A stretch of 64,000 nt of DNA from Rhodoblastus sp. 17X3 (lineage in GTDB: Bacteria > Pseudomonadota > Alphaproteobacteria > Rhizobiales > Beijerinckiaceae): the NCBI RefSeq assembly GCF_030056575.1, contig NZ_JASHHX010000001.1, positions 248,001 to 312,000 of the forward strand, read 5' to 3'. Position 1 is the stretch's first letter, and each line of letters starts with the position of its first letter. Below the pieces are notes generated by a model. The model saw only the letters and a list, made by a program, of their open reading frames with translations. It did not search any database and was not told where the DNA came from. Below are positions 15,969 to 22,985 of the stretch, in pieces. A program made the translations under genes and the position numbers.

Positions 15969-16190
15969 ATGACGTATAAAATTGTCGCTTCGCAATGCAC
16001 GAGCTGCTCTGCCTGCGAAGCGGAATGCCCGAACATGGCGATTTCGGAGAAGGGTGGCACCTTCATCATCGATCCGAAAAAATGCACCGAGTGCCTCGGC
16101 CATTTCGATACGCCGCAATGCGTTGCGGTGTGCCCTGTCGATAACACCTGCGTCATCGACAATTCCCTGCCGCGTTACCAGGCTCCGTGA
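15969..16190 (+). CDS. fdxN: 2[4Fe-4S] ferredoxin FdxN (second copy, after nifB)
   Basis: 73 aa. [13 protein letters not shown] and [18 protein letters not shown] hold the two clusters. RBS AGGAAGAGGGATG. Placed directly after nifB, the position in which FdxN is known to supply electrons for NifB radical chemistry. Close paralogue of 12679-12873, with an eight-residue longer C-terminus. Confidence 0.95.
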   Translation: MTYKIVASQCTSCSACEAECPNMAISEKGGTFIIDPKKCTECLGHFDTPQCVAVCPVDNTCVIDNSLPRYQAP

Positions 16191-16197
16191 GGATAGA

Positions 16198-16509
16198 ATG
16201 AATTTCGAAATTACCCCCAAAGCCGCGAAATTCATCCGCATGATGATCATGGCCGATGGCGGTCCGGGAGCCGGTTTCCGGCTCTCGGTCAGCCCCGGCG
16301 GCTGCTCGGGCCTGTCGGCGGAAATCGCCGTCAAGTCCGAGCCGGATCAGGGCGACGCAGTAGTGACGCAGGACGGCGTGAAGCTGTTCCTGCCGGCAGA
16401 AAGCCGGCTTCTGCTTCAGGGCGTCACCATCGACTTCGCGGAAACCCCGACCTCGACCGGCCTGGTGTTCTTCGACCCCAAGGCACCCGCCACCTGTGGC
16501 AGCCATTAA
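16198..16509 (+). CDS. HesB/IscA-like protein with reduced C-terminal cysteines
   Basis: 103 aa A-type fold. GGCSGLSAEIAV holds the first cysteine, but the C-terminal CGC is reduced to a single cysteine (ATCGSH). RBS GAGGATA, seven bases after fdxN. The loss of one ligand compared with the copies at 8884 and 28564 argues that it does not work as a standard A-type carrier; a nifB-specific adaptation is possible. Confidence 0.88.
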   Translation: MNFEITPKAAKFIRMMIMADGGPGAGFRLSVSPGGCSGLSAEIAVKSEPDQGDAVVTQDGVKLFLPAESRLLLQGVTIDFAETPTSTGLVFFDPKAPATCGSH

Positions 16510-16539
16510 GGCCGGGGCGCCGCGGCATCAAGAACGCCA

Positions 16540-17094
16540 ATGACGACTGCACGACAACAGAGCAGGGAACCTTCGCCGGCAGGCGAAGACTCCCTGCTTT
16601 CTCATCCCCTGTTCGGCGGCGGCCTCCCGCCTTTGGTCGAGCAATATCTCGCCCGGGCCGGGGACAATTATTCGTCCGACCGCGTCGCGGAAGATTACCT
16701 GAATCAGGCGCAGAGCCTCGCGCCGGATCACTTCGCGGTGCTGATCGGCTTCTACCGCTATTATTTCTACAAGGGCCGCCTGCAAGAGGCGCTCGCCATC
16801 TCCAAAATCTGCATGGCGAAGGCGGCGCGCGAAAAGAATTTCGCGACGGACTGGCGCGCCGTGCAGAAGGAAGACGCCCAATTCGGCGATTACGACGACG
16901 TGATCGCGCGCTTCTTCATGTTTTGTCTGAAAGGCTACGCCTATCTGCTCCTGCGCCTCGGCGATTTCGTCGAAGGCCGCGCTGCGATTGAAAAGCTGCT
17001 GCAGCTCGACGCGTCCGACAAGATCAATGCCCGACTGCTGATCGACATTCTCGAACGCCAAAAAGCCGAAGAGGAGCCAGCCGAGGATGAGTGA
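16540..17094 (+). CDS. TPR-like protein of the nifB operon
   Basis: 184 aa, helical, with TPR-like pairs: AEDYLNQAQSLAPDHFAVLIGFYRYYFYKGRLQEALAI at about 50-87 and FCLKGYAYLLLRLGDFVEGRAAIEKLLQLDASDK near 130-160. The N-terminal 30 residues look disordered. Its stop overlaps the next gene by eight bases. Probably a protein-interaction adaptor for nitrogenase assembly; specific role unknown. Confidence 0.82.
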   Translation: MTTARQQSREPSPAGEDSLLSHPLFGGGLPPLVEQYLARAGDNYSSDRVAEDYLNQAQSLAPDHFAVLIGFYRYYFYKGRLQEALAISKICMAKAAREKNFATDWRAVQKEDAQFGDYDDVIARFFMFCLKGYAYLLLRLGDFVEGRAAIEKLLQLDASDKINARLLIDILERQKAEEEPAEDE

Positions 17095-17890
17095 GCCGAC
17101 GATAAATGATCCCGCGATGAACGACGACATCACCGAGGCGGTCGACTGGCAGGGCAATCCCGTCGATTGCTCAAGCTGTGTGCATTCCGACATGCTTGCG
17201 ACAGGGCGTTGTAAGTTTTCGCACGCATGTGTGATCGACCGTTACGCGCGGCGCATCGACCGTTTCTTCAATTGGAATCCGGCGCTCGCCAATCAATACA
17301 TCACCCATGCGCATTTCGAGGTGCGAGCCATCGCCTCCAAGCATGCGGCGGTCTTCCTTCTCATTCCGCTGCTGGACGATCCGGAAGAAACTGTGCGCTG
17401 GAACGCCGCGCGGCGGCTGCCGAAGAAACACATTCTGAAATTGCGCAACGATCCGCATCGCGAAGTGCGCATCCGCATTGTCACTCTTCTCGACGACGCC
17501 GATCTGGTCCCGATGTTGCAGGACCCGGATTACTACGTCCGTCTGTCGGTCGCACGGCGGCTGCAGCCGGAACTTCTGGAATGGATGCTGCATGACGAGG
17601 AGGCGGAGGTCCGCCGCGTCGTCGCGCAGCGCCTGCCCGACGAGATGCTGATGCGCATGGCCGGCGATCCCGAGCCGCGCGTCCGTCTCGAAATCGCGCG
17701 GCGTCTGGGGAGCGACAAGCTCGGCGAGATGCGGCGCGATCCGGACTGGCGGATTCGCCACGAGGTGGCAGGCCGCATCGCTCTCGACGAGATCGGCGAG
17801 CTGGTCGGCGACGCGGATGAACTGGTGCGGGAGACCGCCTGCGCGCGTGCGGCGGGCGGCGAGATGCGAAGGAAGGAGGGACCATTATGA
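17087..17890 (+). CDS. 4Fe-4S leucine-rich-repeat-variant (LRV) protein
   Basis: 267 aa. N-terminal cluster motif VDCSSC...GRCKFSHAC (C-x2-C-x10-C-x5-C) at about 28-48, followed by eight or so 24-residue LRV repeats (VRWNAARRLPKKHILKLRNDP, VRLSVARRLQPELLEWMLHDE, VRRVVAQRLPDEMLMRMAGDP and so on). This is the architecture of the Azotobacter LRV FeS protein found near nifB. Overlaps both neighbours by a few bases (ATGA with nifZ). Function of the family is not known. Confidence 0.92.
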   Translation: MSEPTINDPAMNDDITEAVDWQGNPVDCSSCVHSDMLATGRCKFSHACVIDRYARRIDRFFNWNPALANQYITHAHFEVRAIASKHAAVFLLIPLLDDPEETVRWNAARRLPKKHILKLRNDPHREVRIRIVTLLDDADLVPMLQDPDYYVRLSVARRLQPELLEWMLHDEEAEVRRVVAQRLPDEMLMRMAGDPEPRVRLEIARRLGSDKLGEMRRDPDWRIRHEVAGRIALDEIGELVGDADELVRETACARAAGGEMRRKEGPL

Positions 17891-18204
17891 GCAATATCGT
17901 TCGTGACAGCGATGTGGTCGAGTTGGACGCGCCACCCTATTTCACCTTCGGCGACAAGGTTCTGGCCAAGCGCACGGTCCGCAACGACGGCACCTACGCC
18001 GGCAAGGAAATCGGCGACGTCCTCTGTCGCAAAGGCGAGGCCGGCTACATTGTCAGCATCGGCACCTTCCTGCAGCAATTCTACATTTACGCCGTCGAAT
18101 TCACCGAGAGCGGCAATCGCGTTGGCATGAAGCGCAAGGAACTCGAGCTCGCCGTGCCGCGCGACGAACAAGAAATTCCCCTCCCTGCGGAGCTGCCAGC
18201 ATGA
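17887..18204 (+). CDS. nifZ: NifZ (first copy)
   Basis: 105 aa. YFTFGDKVLAKRTVRNDGTYAGKEIGDVLCRKGEAGYIVSIGTFLQQFYIYAVEF is the NifZ domain, which helps P-cluster maturation of the MoFe protein. RBS AAGGAGGG. Its stop overlaps the start of the second NifZ gene. Confidence 0.94.
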   Translation: MSNIVRDSDVVELDAPPYFTFGDKVLAKRTVRNDGTYAGKEIGDVLCRKGEAGYIVSIGTFLQQFYIYAVEFTESGNRVGMKRKELELAVPRDEQEIPLPAELPA

Positions 18205-18440
18205 TCGAGCCGCGTCTTCCGAAATTTCAATGGGGCCAGCGCGTGCGCTGCCTGATCGACCTCGTCAATGACGGGACCTATCCCAACGCCGAGGAGGACG
18301 CGGTGCTCGCGGCCGCCGGCGCCCAGGGCGAGATCGTGCAGGTTGGCTCGCATGTCGATTCCAACACGCCGGTCTATATCGTCGAGTTCGAGGAAAAATA
18401 CGTGATCGGCTGCCTCGAAGAGGAAATCGAGCTGGCTTGA
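18201..18440 (+). CDS. nifZ: NifZ-domain protein (second copy)
   Basis: 79 aa. FQWGQRVRCLIDLVNDGTYPNAEEDAVLAAAGAQGEIVQVGSHVDSNTPVYIVEF aligns with the first copy motif by motif (G..V......NDGTYP, G..G.I...G, .YIVEF). Translationally coupled to it (ATGA). Two NifZ-domain genes in tandem suggest two client steps or a heteromer. Confidence 0.88.
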   Translation: MIEPRLPKFQWGQRVRCLIDLVNDGTYPNAEEDAVLAAAGAQGEIVQVGSHVDSNTPVYIVEFEEKYVIGCLEEEIELA

Positions 18441-18467
18441 CGAAATCATTGCGAGTGAGGGCGGAAC

Positions 18468-18737
18468 ATGGCGATCAAGGCGGAAGAACTGCAGGAAATC
18501 GAGACGCTGCTGAACGGCGCCGAGGCGGATTCGTCCCTGCTGCCTGCGCTGCGGCTGAAATTTCCGCATCTGAAATGGTCGCACTGCGACGCGTCCGACG
18601 TGATCGAGGAGCCTTTCCGCTCTTTCGCGGCCTATGACCTGCATCTGATGGACGTCAGCAATCATTGTCCGGTTGTCGTCACCGAGCCTTCGGCGGCGAG
18701 CGGGGCCATTCTCGCGGTGCGGAGCGTGACGAGATGA
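18468..18737 (+). CDS. Small conserved nif-cluster protein (DUF6129-like)
   Basis: 89 aa. Sequence resembles a small family restricted to nif clusters (I recall it as DUF6129): helix IKAEELQEIETLLNGA, then LRLKFPHLKWSHCDASDV and YDLHLMDVSNHCPVVVTEP. Two cysteines, no known cluster motif. GAGGGCGGAAC before the ATG; its stop overlaps the start of the next gene. Confidence 0.78.
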   Translation: MAIKAEELQEIETLLNGAEADSSLLPALRLKFPHLKWSHCDASDVIEEPFRSFAAYDLHLMDVSNHCPVVVTEPSAASGAILAVRSVTR

Positions 18738-19927
18738 CCGAGCCGGCGCTGGAGCACGACGAGATCGAAGATATCGACGTCGACGCGGTCCTCATTCCGC
18801 TGTCCGATCCCGACATGACGACGCTGGAGCTGGAGGCGGTCGATTCCGTGCTTCGCACCTCGCGGCTGTCGCGCGGCCCGGTGGTCGAGCAATTCGAAAA
18901 GGAATTCGCGTCTTATCTCGGCCGGCGCTACGCCATCGCCGTGCCGAGCGGGACGATTGGGCTTCATCTTATTCTTACCGCCAGGGGGATCGGTCCGGGC
19001 GACGAAGTGATCGCGCCGAGCTACGGCTTTCGCGAGACGGCGCAGGCCATCGCCATCATCGGCGCGACGCCGGTCTTCGCCGATATTGATTATTGGTCCG
19101 GCACGCTGGCCGCGGCAAAGGCCGAAGCCAGGATCACGCCCAATACGCGCGCCATTCTCGCCTCCAACGCCAACGGCCATCCGGCCGATTGGGGGAGCCT
19201 GCGCGAACTGGCCGACAGGGCCGGGCTTCTGCTGATCGAGGATTCGAGCGAAGCGATCGGCTCGAAATACAGGGATAAGCTCGTCGGAACTTTCGGCGAC
19301 GTCGCGATCTTCGACTTCGCCCAACCCTCGCCGCTCACCTGCGGCGAAGGCGGCATGATCGTCACCGACGATCCCGACCTCGCCATGGCGATCAAGCGAA
19401 TCCGCGCGCACACGCCTGAGGAGCGCTCCTCGGTCGCCGTCAGCGGCGCGCCGGCCCTGCAGGCGCAGATCAGCGACATTTCCGCGGCGCTTGGGCTGGC
19501 GCAATTGCGCCGGCTCGACGAGATCCTCGAGAAGCGCCGGACGATCGAGCATTACTACGAGAAATACGTGCAGTCCTTCGAGGGCATCAAGCCGCCCTAT
19601 GTCGCGCCGGACGTCACGGAGGCGCATTGGTTCCTCTATGTCGTGCATCTCGGCACGCGTTTCTCGAAATCCAGCCGCGACGCCATCATCGACGATCTCG
19701 CAACCGAGAAGGTCGAGTCGACCGGCTACTGCAACCCGTTGCACCTCCAGCGCCATTACGTCGATCGCGGCTGGCGGCGCGGGGATCTCTTCGTCACCGA
19801 GAAGCTCGCGGACCGCGCGGTTGCGCTGCCGTACCACTGCCATCTCAGCGAAGAAGAAATCGAGTTCATCGTCGCGACCATGAAGGACGCGTCGGTCAAT
19901 GTGGGGGCCGGAGCCGCCATCTATTGA
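18734..19927 (+). CDS. DegT/DnrJ/EryC1/StrS-fold protein lacking the PLP lysine
   Basis: 397 aa. Clear DegT-family sugar-aminotransferase fold: LSRGPVVEQFEKEFASYLGRRYAIAVPSGTIGLHL (phosphate-binding GT), GDEVIAPSYGFRETAQAI, LLIEDSSEAIGSKYRDK (Asp contacting pyridine N), and GEGGMIVT. In the Schiff-base motif the family has S-F-x-x-x-K-x-L-x-x-GEGG; here it reads FDFAQPSPLTCGEGG, so Ser199 replaces the lysine. Start overlaps the preceding stop (ATGA), inside the nifB operon. It may be a non-PLP-Schiff-base enzyme or a catalytically inactive assembly factor. Confidence 0.85.
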   Translation: MTEPALEHDEIEDIDVDAVLIPLSDPDMTTLELEAVDSVLRTSRLSRGPVVEQFEKEFASYLGRRYAIAVPSGTIGLHLILTARGIGPGDEVIAPSYGFRETAQAIAIIGATPVFADIDYWSGTLAAAKAEARITPNTRAILASNANGHPADWGSLRELADRAGLLLIEDSSEAIGSKYRDKLVGTFGDVAIFDFAQPSPLTCGEGGMIVTDDPDLAMAIKRIRAHTPEERSSVAVSGAPALQAQISDISAALGLAQLRRLDEILEKRRTIEHYYEKYVQSFEGIKPPYVAPDVTEAHWFLYVVHLGTRFSKSSRDAIIDDLATEKVESTGYCNPLHLQRHYVDRGWRRGDLFVTEKLADRAVALPYHCHLSEEEIEFIVATMKDASVNVGAGAAIY

Positions 19928-19965
19928 TGCGGCCGGCGTTACCAATAGCAAGAGAGGGAAAATCA

Positions 19966-20265
19966 ATGTCTCTGGTCACTTTTGCGCCTTCGGGCAAGGA
20001 ATTGGAAGTCGCTGAAGGGACGACGCTGCTGGCGGCGATCCTCGAGTCGGATCCGGCCTTTCCCCACAAGTGCGACGGCAACGCCAAATGCGGCTCCTGC
20101 CACATCTACGTGCTCGAGGGCCGCAAGGGCGTCAGCAAGACGACCCGCGAGGAGAACGAGAAGCTCGATTCCATCGTCGGCGTCAGCTCCAAGTCGCGCC
20201 TCGCCTGCCAGGCCAAGGTGCTCGGGACGGAAAACATCAAGGTCGAAATTCTGAGCTTCGTTTGA
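19966..20265 (+). CDS. Plant-type 2Fe-2S ferredoxin, nif-associated (FdxD/FeSII-like)
   Basis: 99 aa. Ligand set C-x5-C-x2-C-x(n)-C visible: HKCDGNAKCGSCHIYVLEG and SRLACQAKV. FeSII-type proteins protect nitrogenase by forming an O2-stable complex, and FdxD ferredoxins accompany nif genes; which of these applies is not decidable here. RBS AGAGAGGGAAAATCA. Start ATG 19966 chosen; the longer upstream reading would overlap the DegT-like gene. Confidence 0.9.
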   Translation: MSLVTFAPSGKELEVAEGTTLLAAILESDPAFPHKCDGNAKCGSCHIYVLEGRKGVSKTTREENEKLDSIVGVSSKSRLACQAKVLGTENIKVEILSFV

Positions 20266-20397
20266 TTTCGTCGCCCTGGCGAGAGGGCCCGGGCAGCGTA
20301 AACCGCGCGACGCAAAAAATTGCGTGCGCAAACCGCTTTTCCGGCGGCGGTGTTTCGCTGCCGGGAAACGGAGTCTCAGGGAAAAGGAGTGTGAGAG

Positions 20398-20613
20398 ATG
20401 GCGCCTACCGAAATCGTGATCCACGCGCGCTATGCGCCCGATGGGACTTGCCTTGAGATCGGCGAACGTCCCGCCGACATCAGCGCGCAGCAATGGTATG
20501 CCTTCCTGTATGAGAAGGTCGGCCAGACGGCCCAGCCGCTCGCTGGCGGACGCCTCATTTTCCGCGTGCCGGCGACCGAGCTCGCCAATCTTCAGGCCGC
20601 CGCGGCCGCCTGA
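20398..20613 (+). CDS. Small nif-cluster protein, unknown
   Basis: 71 aa. RBS AAAAGGAG eight to ten bases before ATG. Sequence EIVIHARYAPDGTCLEIGERPADISAQQWYAFLYEKVG is compact and well coded; no known motif. Preceded by a 132-base spacer with a small hairpin (ACGCAA / TTGCGT near 20308-20323), followed by a terminator. Confidence 0.72.
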   Translation: MAPTEIVIHARYAPDGTCLEIGERPADISAQQWYAFLYEKVGQTAQPLAGGRLIFRVPATELANLQAAAAA

Positions 20614-20638
20614 AATTCAGCAACGCGCATGAAGCAAA

Positions 20639-20674
20639 CCCGCCGGGGCTGACGCCACCGGCGGGCTTTGTTTT
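20639..20674 (+). terminator. Intrinsic terminator at the end of the nifB operon
   Basis: CCCGCCGG / CCGGCGGG stem (20639-20646 and 20658-20665) followed by CTTTGTTTT. It separates the convergent sufE gene. Confidence 0.8.
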
Positions 20675-20712
20675 GGCGTCTGCAGGGCGCTCAGGCGGCG
20701 GCAAGAGGCCGT

Positions 20713-21138
20713 TTAGGCGGCGGCAAGCGCGCGCGTGGCGTCATGCTTGATGCGCTCCACCATGGAGCGCAGCCCGTTGGAGCGCTGCGGCGTCAGATGC
20801 TGCTCGAATCCCAGGCTGCGGAACAGCGCCTGGGCGTCGGCGCCGATGACGTCCCGGGCCGTACGGCCTGAAAAGAAAGCAAGCGTCAGCGCCACCAGGC
20901 CGCGCACGATATGGGCGTCGCTGTCGCCGAGGAAATGCATCACGGGCTCGCCGTCCGCGCCGGCTTCGATGCTGGTCTTCAGCCAGACCTGGCTGGCGCA
21001 GCCGCGCACCTTGTTGGCCTCGTTATGGTCTTCCTCGGGCAGCGGCTCCAGAGTCCGGCCAATCTCGATCAGATAACGATAGCGATCGTCCCAATCGTCG
21101 AGGAATTCGAAATTTTCGATGATTTCGTCGATGGTCAT
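20713..21138 (-). CDS. sufE: SufE-family sulfur acceptor
   Basis: 141 aa. TIDEIIENFEFLDDWDDRYRYLIEIGR start, then the KVRGCASQVWL motif whose cysteine accepts persulfide from a cysteine desulfurase, then VRGLVALTLAFFSGRTARDV. Start ATG 21138 has AAGGGATATGGA upstream. A perfect NifA site (21240-21255) and a weak -24/-12 element lie just upstream, suggesting that this copy is nif-regulated and serves NifS. Confidence 0.92.
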   Translation of the reverse strand: MTIDEIIENFEFLDDWDDRYRYLIEIGRTLEPLPEEDHNEANKVRGCASQVWLKTSIEAGADGEPVMHFLGDSDAHIVRGLVALTLAFFSGRTARDVIGADAQALFRSLGFEQHLTPQRSNGLRSMVERIKHDATRALAAA

Positions 21139-21171
21139 TCCATATCCCTTCGATCCGCTTGCGCGGCGCGA

Positions 21172-21187
21172 TGCAAGAAACGCGCAC
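21172..21187 (-). promoter_or_regulatory. Weak sigma-54-like element before sufE
   Basis: Minus strand GTGCGCGTTTCTTGCA: perfect -12 TTGCA and spacing, TG instead of GG at -24; 34 bases before the sufE start and 53 bases downstream of a perfect NifA site. Confidence 0.5.
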
Positions 21188-21239
21188 TTTACATTCGGGG
21201 GCGCCGCCGGAACGTCCGCTTCAATCCTAGATGGCGTCG

Positions 21240-21255
21240 TGTCGGTCTTGCGACA
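21240..21255. promoter_or_regulatory. NifA site between sufE and the GST gene
   Basis: TGTCGGTCTTGCGACA, perfect TGT-N10-ACA (palindromic, so readable on both strands). Both flanking genes are on the minus strand, so sufE is the likely target. Confidence 0.78.
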
Positions 21256-21281
21256 ATAGTTCGGTCACAAATCGAGTTCTG

Positions 21282-21932
21282 TCATATTTCGGCGCGCTGG
21301 CCTAGCGTCTCGGGCCGATAGCCCTCCTCGCGCAAGACCCGCGACACGGCGGGGCGCTCAAGCATGGCGCGATAATGCCGCAGGACGTTCGGCGGCAGGT
21401 CGATTTCGGTCTTGTCAGCCCAGAATTCGACATAGAACAACACGGCGTCGGCCACGCTATAGTCGCCCGCGATCCAGCTCTTGTCTTCCAGGGCCTTGTT
21501 GACGATGGAAAAGGTCTTTTCGACCAAAAGGCGGCCCTGCGCCTTGACGCTCTCATGCAGCGAGGAATCCGGACAGAAATTGCCGGTGGCAAAAATGCGG
21601 GCGAAGCCGTGGCCGTGGATCGAGCCGGCGACAAAAGTCATCATTTCCAGCGCGCGAGTCTCGTTCTCGACGTCTTTCGGCCAGAGTTTTCCGCGCCCGC
21701 GCGCGCGTCCCAGCCAATAGGCTATCGCCGGGACTTCGGTCAGCACCGCGCCGTCCGGACGCATCAGCGCCGGGATGTTGGCCTTGGGATTGATCGCCAG
21801 ATAGTCCGGCTTGAACTGGTCGCCCGCGGGCAGGTTGACGATATGGGCCTCGAAGATCTCTTCCAGCTCTTCGAGAATGATGTGGATCGCCGTCGAGCAG
21901 GAGCCGGGCGTCATGTAGAGTTTCATGTTCAT
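21282..21932 (-). CDS. Glutathione S-transferase-like protein
   Basis: 216 aa. N-terminal thioredoxin-like domain MKLYMTPGSCSTAIHIILEELEEIFEAHIVNL with PALMRPDGAVLTEVPAIAYWL (glutathione-binding cis-Pro and TE), and a helical C-terminal domain with SWIAGDYSVADAVLFYVEFW. Start at 21932 (MNMKLY) or 21926; AAGGAG lies 13-19 bases upstream, which is long. Lies back to back with the second Rieske gene across a spacer with two sigma-54-like elements. GST-like genes accompany nif clusters in several diazotrophs; substrate unknown. Confidence 0.88.
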   Translation of the reverse strand: MNMKLYMTPGSCSTAIHIILEELEEIFEAHIVNLPAGDQFKPDYLAINPKANIPALMRPDGAVLTEVPAIAYWLGRARGRGKLWPKDVENETRALEMMTFVAGSIHGHGFARIFATGNFCPDSSLHESVKAQGRLLVEKTFSIVNKALEDKSWIAGDYSVADAVLFYVEFWADKTEIDLPPNVLRHYRAMLERPAVSRVLREEGYRPETLGQRAEI

Positions 21933-21963
21933 CGGGCGATCAGCGCTCCTTATTGTTCGTCCA

Positions 21964-22006
21964 TGGCGTGGCTCATGCGAAAATTCGCCATGGCATGGTT
22001 CATGCA
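21964..22006 (+). promoter_or_regulatory. Two tandem -24/-12 elements before the second Rieske gene
   Basis: TGGCGTGGCTCATGCG (21964-21979) and TGGCATGGTTCATGCA (21991-22006) each have GG-N10-GC spacing and are near-identical copies 27 bases apart. The second is 58 bases before ATG 22064. The -12 is ATGC rather than TTGC. No NifA site was found in the 150 bases upstream. Confidence 0.55.
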
Positions 22007-22063
22007 AAAAGTGGCGCACTGACCGAGGCTTTCGTCCGGGGACACCATGAACGCGACGACACC

Positions 22064-22528
22064 ATGAGCGAGACGACACAAGGGCCGGGGCCCGACGAGG
22101 TTTTCGTGATCTGCGCGATGGACGCCGTCGCGCCGGGCGCTGCGAAGGCTTTCGATCTCGCCGAGGCCGACGGGCAGGGCGGCGCGAAGCCGTTCCGCAT
22201 CGTCGTCGCGCGCAACAAGGCCGGCCAATATTTTTCCTACCGCAACGCCTGCCCGCACCAGGGCGTGTGGCTGAACATCGGCTCCGGCGCCTTTCTCGAC
22301 GAGACGGGCGCGCAGCTGAAGTGCGGTCGCCACGGCGCGACCTTCGCCATCGAGACCGGCCATTGCATCTCGGGCGCCTGCGAGGGCGCGCAATTGCAGA
22401 GGCTCGACGTCGAAGCGCTCGACGGCGACCTTTGCATTCGCGGGGTGACCCTGGTCGAGGACGATCCGCCGCTTCGCCATGACGACGACATGGACGAGAC
22501 GATGGAAATCACCATCCATCCGGGTTAA
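22064..22528 (+). CDS. Rieske 2Fe-2S protein, nif-associated (second copy)
   Basis: 154 aa. CPHQGVWL and CGRHGATF give the C-x-H / C-x2-H ligand set. Paralogue of 5771-6178 but with a longer N-terminus and a different acidic tail (DDPPLRHDDDMDE). ATG 22064 follows ACGACGACACC with no strong RBS. Part of a four-gene string to the truncated haemoglobin, with overlapping or nearly touching genes. Confidence 0.88.
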   Translation: MSETTQGPGPDEVFVICAMDAVAPGAAKAFDLAEADGQGGAKPFRIVVARNKAGQYFSYRNACPHQGVWLNIGSGAFLDETGAQLKCGRHGATFAIETGHCISGACEGAQLQRLDVEALDGDLCIRGVTLVEDDPPLRHDDDMDETMEITIHPG

Positions 22529-22530
22529 GC

Positions 22531-22821
22531 ATGACCGAGACCCAGCAAGCCTGCCGTTACTTCCTCGCCACTTCCGGCGTGAAGCTGCCGCTCAAGCTCG
22601 TCAACGAGATCGAGGCGGGGGCGCTGTCGAACCGCAACACCTATATCCGCGCCAGCTATGACGCGTCCGGGCTGTTGCTGAAATTCGAGAAAATGGTCTA
22701 TGGCGACGTTGAATTGAGCCATAGCTACACCTATGACGAAGCTGGCGTGTTGCGTCGCGCGGAGATCCTCATGCTGGACGAAGACCCGACCGTGCTCGAA
22801 TTCAACGGCGCCCCGGCATGA
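22531..22821 (+). CDS. Small nif-cluster protein (DUF6156-like), unknown
   Basis: 96 aa, two bases after the Rieske stop. LATSGVKLPLKLVNEIEAGALSNRNTYIRASYDASGLLLKFEKMVYGDVELSHSYTYDEAG: alternating helix/strand, one cysteine. I recall a nif-associated family of this kind (DUF6156) but am not certain. Overlaps the next small gene (ATGA). Confidence 0.75.
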   Translation: MTETQQACRYFLATSGVKLPLKLVNEIEAGALSNRNTYIRASYDASGLLLKFEKMVYGDVELSHSYTYDEAGVLRRAEILMLDEDPTVLEFNGAPA

Positions 22822-22985
22822 CGGTCGCCGAGCTTGTCGAGGCTTTGGCGAAATTGCCGGCGGACGCCGTGGTGCTGATGGAAAGCGACGGCGGCCTGTC
22901 TCTGGTCTCGGCGCTTGATTTCGTCGCGGCGCAGGGACCCGGCGCTCCGGCGGAGGTGATCCTTCTGCCGAACATGGAGGAATGA
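22818..22985 (+). CDS. 55-aa protein, unknown, between two overlapping genes
   Basis: Read directly: MTVAELVEALAKLPADAVVL, then MESDGGLSLVSALDFVAAQG and a short VILLPNMEE end. Both ends overlap neighbours by four bases (ATGA at 22818-22821 and 22982-22985), which strongly suggests a real, translationally coupled gene. No motif known. Confidence 0.72.
   Translation: MTVAELVEALAKLPADAVVLMESDGGLSLVSALDFVAAQGPGAPAEVILLPNMEE

Noticed and set aside
14343..16334. 663-codon minus-strand ORF
   Set aside because: Antisense to nifB and fdxN.
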